64,000 nucleotides of DNA, from assembly GCA_008364785.1 (NCBI GenBank), contig VTTJ01000009.1:165913-229912 (forward strand), given 5' to 3'. Shown here one piece after another: positions 60,041 to 64,000 of the stretch (position 1 is the stretch's first letter; every line of letters begins with the position of its first letter). The notes under the pieces were generated by a model. It was not told the origin of the DNA. It worked only from the letters and a program-made list of their open reading frames with translations, and did not search any database. The stretch is from Bacillus sp. BGMRC 2118 (GTDB lineage Bacteria; Bacillota; Bacilli; Bacillales; SA4). Made by a program: the position numbers and the translations under genes.

Positions 60041-60817
60041 TTATATGATCCTCTCATTACTCTCTTTATGTCTCATTAAAAAATAAGCTGTAATCCAAGA
60101 AGTGATCGGAATGACAATTGTCACCCCAATTCCCGCACAAAGAATTGTTATCATCTCTGCACTAAATATCTTTGAATTTACCACTTCTCCAATTGAGTAC
60201 GACAAATCTTTAAACCAGATTAATAACGCTAAGTACCCACCAAAAAAGGCAAAAAACAGTGTGTTTGTACTAGTTCCTAATATATCTCTGCCGATACTTA
60301 ATCCAGATAGAAATAGTTCCTTACGACTCAAATGTGGATTATGAAAATGAATCTCTCGCATAGGTGATGATATAGCCATTGCTGCATCTGTAATGGCACC
60401 TATTGTACTCATGATAATGACAGCAGAAGCAATCTTCACAAAATCTAGTCCAATATAAAAAGAAAACATTCCAAGCTCCTCGACTTCTTCCTCACCAAAG
60501 CCCTGTATCATGGCCGTGTTCGTAATAAAAAGGATGAAGATCAGTAAAATAACAGTCGAAACAATCGTTGCGACAAAAGCCGGCTTCGTCTTACTATTCA
60601 CTTCGTTAATGAAAAACAGATTAATACAACTGATGAATAAACATGCCACGATGGTTAATATAACCGGATCAAGTTTTGGATCATTCATCAAGATGACCGT
60701 AATCAGAACTACACCAAAGTTCAAAAATATAGCAACAAATGACCTGACTCCCTTACCTCCTCCAATAAGGGCCATTAACAAAAATAGTATCCCGCCGAGT
60801 ACTACTAGTACGTTCAT
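60041..60817 (-). CDS. YibE/F-family membrane protein (smaller partner)
   Basis: 258-residue polytopic protein with about seven TMs, YibE/F family by pattern: VRSFVAIFLNFGVVLITVIL, the central signature STIGAITDAAMAISSPMREI, HFHNPHLSRKELFLSGLSIG, RDILGTSTNTLFFAFFGGYL. It shares the signature region with the upstream gene (MDVAITMSSSLFSLYEKNNH, GRDIMGTMTNILFFAY). Overlaps that gene by four bases (ATGA). Family function unproven; paired YibE/F genes occur widely in Firmicutes. Confidence 0.88.
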   Translation of the reverse strand: MNVLVVLGGILFLLMALIGGGKGVRSFVAIFLNFGVVLITVILMNDPKLDPVILTIVACLFISCINLFFINEVNSKTKPAFVATIVSTVILLIFILFITNTAMIQGFGEEEVEELGMFSFYIGLDFVKIASAVIIMSTIGAITDAAMAISSPMREIHFHNPHLSRKELFLSGLSIGRDILGTSTNTLFFAFFGGYLALLIWFKDLSYSIGEVVNSKIFSAEMITILCAGIGVTIVIPITSWITAYFLMRHKESNERII

Positions 60818-61947
60818 TGATTTGCCCTCTTTCTATGTATAAATAATATAGTGGTATAGAGCCCAATAGGTATCGTTAACACAATTCCGATCCCACCTGC
60901 TAAAGCTCTTGCCATTTCTAGTGAGAGATTTATGGAAAGGGTATATCCTAATGGAGAAGCATTTTTAAAATAGAGCAACAGAATTGGGATCGAACCACTA
61001 ACATAAGCAAAAAATAGTATATTGGTCATCGTCCCCATTATATCCCTACCAATTTCCATTCCTGACTGAATAAGGGATTTCACCGATATATGGTTGTTTT
61101 TTTCATATAAACTAAAGAGAGAGGAGGACATTGTGATGGCAACATCCATAACAGCTCCCAAAGAACCGATGAATAATCCTGCCATAAATAACATGCGATA
61201 TGGCCTCGTAATAAATTGCAACTCCTCATAGCGGAGTCCTTTTTCATCTGTGAGTACGATGACAAGATATGTAATCAATAATGAGAGAAATGTTCCTAGC
61301 AAAGTTGCGATAATGGCTGCATACGTCTTCTCATTTAATCCATTCACTAATAATAATGAAATAACCGTAAATAAAACTACACTAATACAGCATATCCATA
61401 TCAGACTTTGATCAGAATTTTGTATATAAATATCTAATGCATATGATAAAAGTATTGCATTTACAAGTAAGCTTATAATAGATAAGAGCCCTTGCCTCTT
61501 TCCTACAATAAGCAAAACAAAAATAAATACCCATGCAACCATCATCAAGTACTTATCACGTTTTACATCTAAAATGTTCCCAGTTAGCTTCTCTTTTGAA
61601 TTATGGATAATCTTAATGAACAACTCATTACCAATACGAAAGTTATTATCAAATGCTTTAGAATGAGAATATTCATTTATCAGATGGATCTCTTTCCCCT
61701 TTTCTTCTCCGTTCTTAATTTCTGCGACGATAGACTGTACATACACAAAATCTTCATTTTTATTTGAATCAGTCACTTTCGACTCTTTCACACTATTAAT
61801 TCTAATGACCTCAGCAATCGTCCGTTCATATAAGAATTGATTATGTTGAACAAAAACCATTGAACCTATAAAACTCATGATCATGAAAATGAAAAATAGT
61901 TTACTCTTATTGCTCATTCTTCTATAAAATTTTTTAACCCACCTCAA
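60814..61947 (-). CDS. YibE/F-family membrane protein (larger partner)
   Basis: 377 residues: TM1 at about 17-33, an extracytoplasmic domain of about 85 residues (SIVAEIKNGEEKGKEIHLIN, IIHNSKEKLTGNILDVKRD), then seven to eight TMs with the YibE/F signature GSLGAVMDVAITMSSSLFSL and EIGRDIMGTMTNILFFAYVS. Start is TTG 61947 with GGAGG eight bases upstream; an ATG ten codons later lacks a site. First gene of the two-gene operon. The exported domain suggests sensing or binding outside the cell. Confidence 0.88.
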   Translation of the reverse strand: MRWVKKFYRRMSNKSKLFFIFMIMSFIGSMVFVQHNQFLYERTIAEVIRINSVKESKVTDSNKNEDFVYVQSIVAEIKNGEEKGKEIHLINEYSHSKAFDNNFRIGNELFIKIIHNSKEKLTGNILDVKRDKYLMMVAWVFIFVLLIVGKRQGLLSIISLLVNAILLSYALDIYIQNSDQSLIWICCISVVLFTVISLLLVNGLNEKTYAAIIATLLGTFLSLLITYLVIVLTDEKGLRYEELQFITRPYRMLFMAGLFIGSLGAVMDVAITMSSSLFSLYEKNNHISVKSLIQSGMEIGRDIMGTMTNILFFAYVSGSIPILLLYFKNASPLGYTLSINLSLEMARALAGGIGIVLTIPIGLYTTILFIHRKRANQ

Positions 61948-62183
61948 ATTTAGTTCCTCCAGTTACGTAACGTAGATGATTATAGTATAGATGTTTTAAA
62001 GATAGAATTAAAACCTTATCCATGATACTGAAATTTTGGACTCTCAATTTCTGATTACACTAGAGTAGAGTGTATACGTCATAAAGTACATTTCAAAAAC
62101 ATAGAGACTCCATCTCAAAATAGAAGGAATTTCTGCAACTTATAGCTAATTAAAAAAGAAATAGATTCACAAAAGGAGACCAT

Positions 62184-63485
62184 ATGAGACCTGTATACTT
62201 ACTTTTAATAGCTTTCACTTTAATTGGTACCTCTGGGTGTACCCAACAAGAACCATTGTCTAAAAAACAATCAACGGAAGCGATAGAATCACCCACTATT
62301 ACACCAGTGGAGTATTTAGAAAACCACTATTCTCATCTTAATATTGAAGACATAGAGAATTATTCTGATTTAGATTTACTTAAATCTGATATACAAGATT
62401 ATTCTGTTTTTCTAACTGGAGAATATCATGCCGTTCAGTTAAATTATCCGATTCAAAAAAAGTTATTATGGTATTTAAATCAAGAGGCGGATGTTACTTA
62501 TTACTTAGCAGAACTTCCTTATTCAATAGGACTTCTTTACAATGAGTATTTGGAAACGGGTAATGAAGAAATCTTAGATTATGTCCAAACAGAAAGCAAG
62601 AAAACGGCAAATGGAGTAGTAGAGCAATATGAATTTGTAAAAGATATTTATCAATACAATCAAAATGTTACAAAGGAAAAGCAAATAAGATTTTTAGCAA
62701 TAGATTCTGATATTAGTATGAATATTGGATTCACAGCTCTATCTCTTCTTATGAAGGGAAAGGAAGCATCAAGTGACCTCCACGAGATATTGTCAAAAAT
62801 GGACTCTCATATCCAGCCAGGGTTGTTTTTCCGGGAGCAGGCAACACCTGAAGTTCGTAACTATCTTGAGGAATTGATTCAAAGTGTTGAAACTCAAAGG
62901 GATGCATATGAAACTATGCTAGGTACAGAGTTTCAAAAGTTTGAATTTATTGTCTATAACATGAAACAAGGAACCGAACTAATTGACGCAAATAACCGCT
63001 CTAATGCTGAATTTAATGTAATAAGAGAAGGAGTGTTCAAAAAGAATTTTTCTTATTGGATCGACCAGTTGCCTGAGAATTCGAAATTCTTTGGGGAATG
63101 GGGAAGAGAACACATTTATCTATCTGAATTAAAGACTCAGAATTACACAGAACAAATTCCACATCTTGCCCAGATCTTAAATGAAGAGATAGATCAAACG
63201 AGAGGCAACGTTTTGTCTATTGGATATGCTTATAATAATAGTGAGACTCTTGATAATCAAAGCGGAGAATCTTATAAATTCAAGGATGATTTATCAAATA
63301 TAACGATGTTAACCGAGCATGCACAATCAGAGAGTGTAACTTTATTTAAATTAGATAGCCATGATTCACCTTTTCACAAAAACACGTTTTTCCTACAAAA
63401 TCGATCACTCAAAGAAGGAACAACCCATTACTTTCAATATATAATACTCATTCAAAACTCTAAAGCAGCTGGGCCATATCAATAA
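62184..63485 (+). CDS. Lipoprotein with EreA/ChaN-like fold signs
   Basis: 433-residue exported lipoprotein: signal peptide with lipobox TSGC (Cys19), a Ser/Thr/Glu-rich linker, then a globular domain. SVFLTGEYHAVQLNYPIQKK resembles the GExH start motif of the erythromycin-esterase/ChaN (Tiki-like) group, with YLAELPYSIGLLYNEYLETG, a counterpart of that family's Glu and NxYLxTG tract, later FLAIDSD, and FGEWGREHIYL, a possible second His motif. True EreA enzymes are cytoplasmic, so activity on macrolides is not implied. Start is ATG 62184 behind AAGGAG. Single gene before the rrn terminator. Confidence 0.7.
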   Translation: MRPVYLLLIAFTLIGTSGCTQQEPLSKKQSTEAIESPTITPVEYLENHYSHLNIEDIENYSDLDLLKSDIQDYSVFLTGEYHAVQLNYPIQKKLLWYLNQEADVTYYLAELPYSIGLLYNEYLETGNEEILDYVQTESKKTANGVVEQYEFVKDIYQYNQNVTKEKQIRFLAIDSDISMNIGFTALSLLMKGKEASSDLHEILSKMDSHIQPGLFFREQATPEVRNYLEELIQSVETQRDAYETMLGTEFQKFEFIVYNMKQGTELIDANNRSNAEFNVIREGVFKKNFSYWIDQLPENSKFFGEWGREHIYLSELKTQNYTEQIPHLAQILNEEIDQTRGNVLSIGYAYNNSETLDNQSGESYKFKDDLSNITMLTEHAQSESVTLFKLDSHDSPFHKNTFFLQNRSLKEGTTHYFQYIILIQNSKAAGPYQ

Positions 63486-63540
63486 TAACGTAATAGGGAT
63501 AATTTATTGGGGATGCGACGGTAATCCTTTTTAAATGCCT

Positions 63541-63662
63541 TCACAGAAAAGCTAGACGGCCTTGTTTACACAAGACTGCTGACTTCTACAGAGCACTCGT
63601 CCTGCACTTAACATGCTACTTCTGCGCTGAGCACAGGACGTGCGCGCCTTTAGCAGAAGTTC
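63541..63662. repeat. GC-rich inverted-repeat region between the lipoprotein and 5S gene
   Basis: CACTCGTCCTG near 63595 pairs with CAGGACGTGC near 63643, and ACTTCT near 63583 with AGAAGT at 63657-63662, so about 80 bp can fold. No frame. It resembles intergenic repeats of Bacillaceae but I cannot name it. Confidence 0.35.
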
Positions 63663-63705
63663 CTTAAACTCATCTAATTAATTACTACTTATTATTCAAT
63701 AAAAC

Positions 63706-63736
63706 AAAAAAAGAGTAACTGATATATCAGCTACTC
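63706..63736 (-). terminator. Terminator of the rRNA operon
   Basis: GAGTAACTGAT (63713-63723) pairs with ATCAGCTACTC (63726-63736) with one A-C mismatch; TTTTTTTG follows on the minus strand, after the 5S gene. Confidence 0.88.
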
Positions 63737-63747
63737 TTTCTCTCTTT

Positions 63748-63863
<116 letters not shown>

Positions 63864-63931
63864 CATATGAAGGATTATTCCTTCAAAACTAGATAACGAA
63901 TGTATTCATGAAAGTTTTACACTTTTTTATA

Positions 63932-64000
63932 TGGTTAAGTCCTCGACCTATTAGTATCTGTCAGCTCCACGTGTCGCCACGCTTCCACCTCAGACCTATC
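63932..64000 (-). rRNA. rrl: 23S ribosomal RNA, 3' end only
   Basis: The minus strand GATAGGTCTGAGGTGGAAGC, then TGGAGCTGACAGATACTAAT and AGGTCGAGGACTTAACCA, is the conserved 3' end of Bacillus 23S rRNA. The gene continues past the right edge of the window. Confidence 0.96.

Noticed and set aside
62184..63485. Macrolide-resistance esterase
   Set aside because: Only part of the motif set is visible and the protein is an exported lipoprotein, so resistance is not claimed.
63864..63931. tRNA gene in the 23S-5S spacer
   Set aside because: Only 68 AT-rich bases, with no cloverleaf or TTCGAATC-type T-loop.

Overview
The window is a low-GC chromosomal segment of a Bacillaceae bacterium (Bacillus sensu lato). 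The evidence is the gene order, which follows the Bacillus subtilis yer/pur region almost gene for gene (rlmCD - dgkB - gatBAC - proline symporter - yerH/camS - ligA - pcrA - pcrB - yerC - yerB - yerA - pur operon - yebG - yebE), GGAGG-type ribosome binding sites, PurR boxes, a guanine riboswitch before purE, and SigA/SigB-type promoters. Nearly all genes are on the minus strand, including the rRNA operon whose 5S gene and 23S 3' end close the window, so replication probably also runs leftward.

Layout from left to right. 1-2.6 kb: a truncated MMPL/RND exporter under a MarR regulator with an operator-covered promoter. 2.7-7.9 kb: a three-gene signalling operon, made of a hybrid kinase resembling RsbK, a CheR-type methyltransferase resembling RsbM, and a REC-PAS kinase. 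8.3-13.5 kb: an ABC exporter of the antimicrobial-peptide type with its two-component system. 13.6-22.6 kb: a tRNA dihydrouridine synthase, an orphan TPR protein, rlmCD, dgkB, small membrane genes and an AraC/GyrI-like regulator with an attenuator-like leader. 22.6-32.4 kb: gatCAB, a PutP/OpuE symporter with a 32-residue partner ORF and SigA plus SigB promoters, a roughly 1 kb repeat-rich gap, a TauE permease, a serine hydrolase and pruA. 32.5-44.9 kb: camS, ligA, pcrA, pcrB, a DUF3231 protein, an unknown gene, yerC, yerB, yerA and two tiny membrane proteins. 44.9-57.9 kb: the complete purEKBCSQLFMNHD operon with riboswitch and PurBoxes. 57.9-64 kb: yebG, yebE, an Hsp20-like protein, a TIMP-like protein, a YibE/F pair, a lipoprotein and the end of an rrn operon.

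How the genes work together. The pur genes form one IMP biosynthesis unit controlled at initiation (PurR boxes) and at termination (guanine aptamer). The putP and pruA genes would take up proline and carry out the second step of its oxidation; the SigB-type promoter suggests that the symporter serves osmostress as OpuE does. gatCAB makes Gln-tRNA(Gln). pcrA/ligA serve replication and repair, and pcrB, in the same cluster, makes heptaprenylglyceryl phosphate.

The least explained material is intergenic. It includes two unrelated arrays whose short cores recur about every 21 bp (two helical turns), several families of palindromes, MITE-like elements with inverted ends (one inside the pur leader), a decayed small gene made of related pieces, and three probable small proteins under 60 residues.
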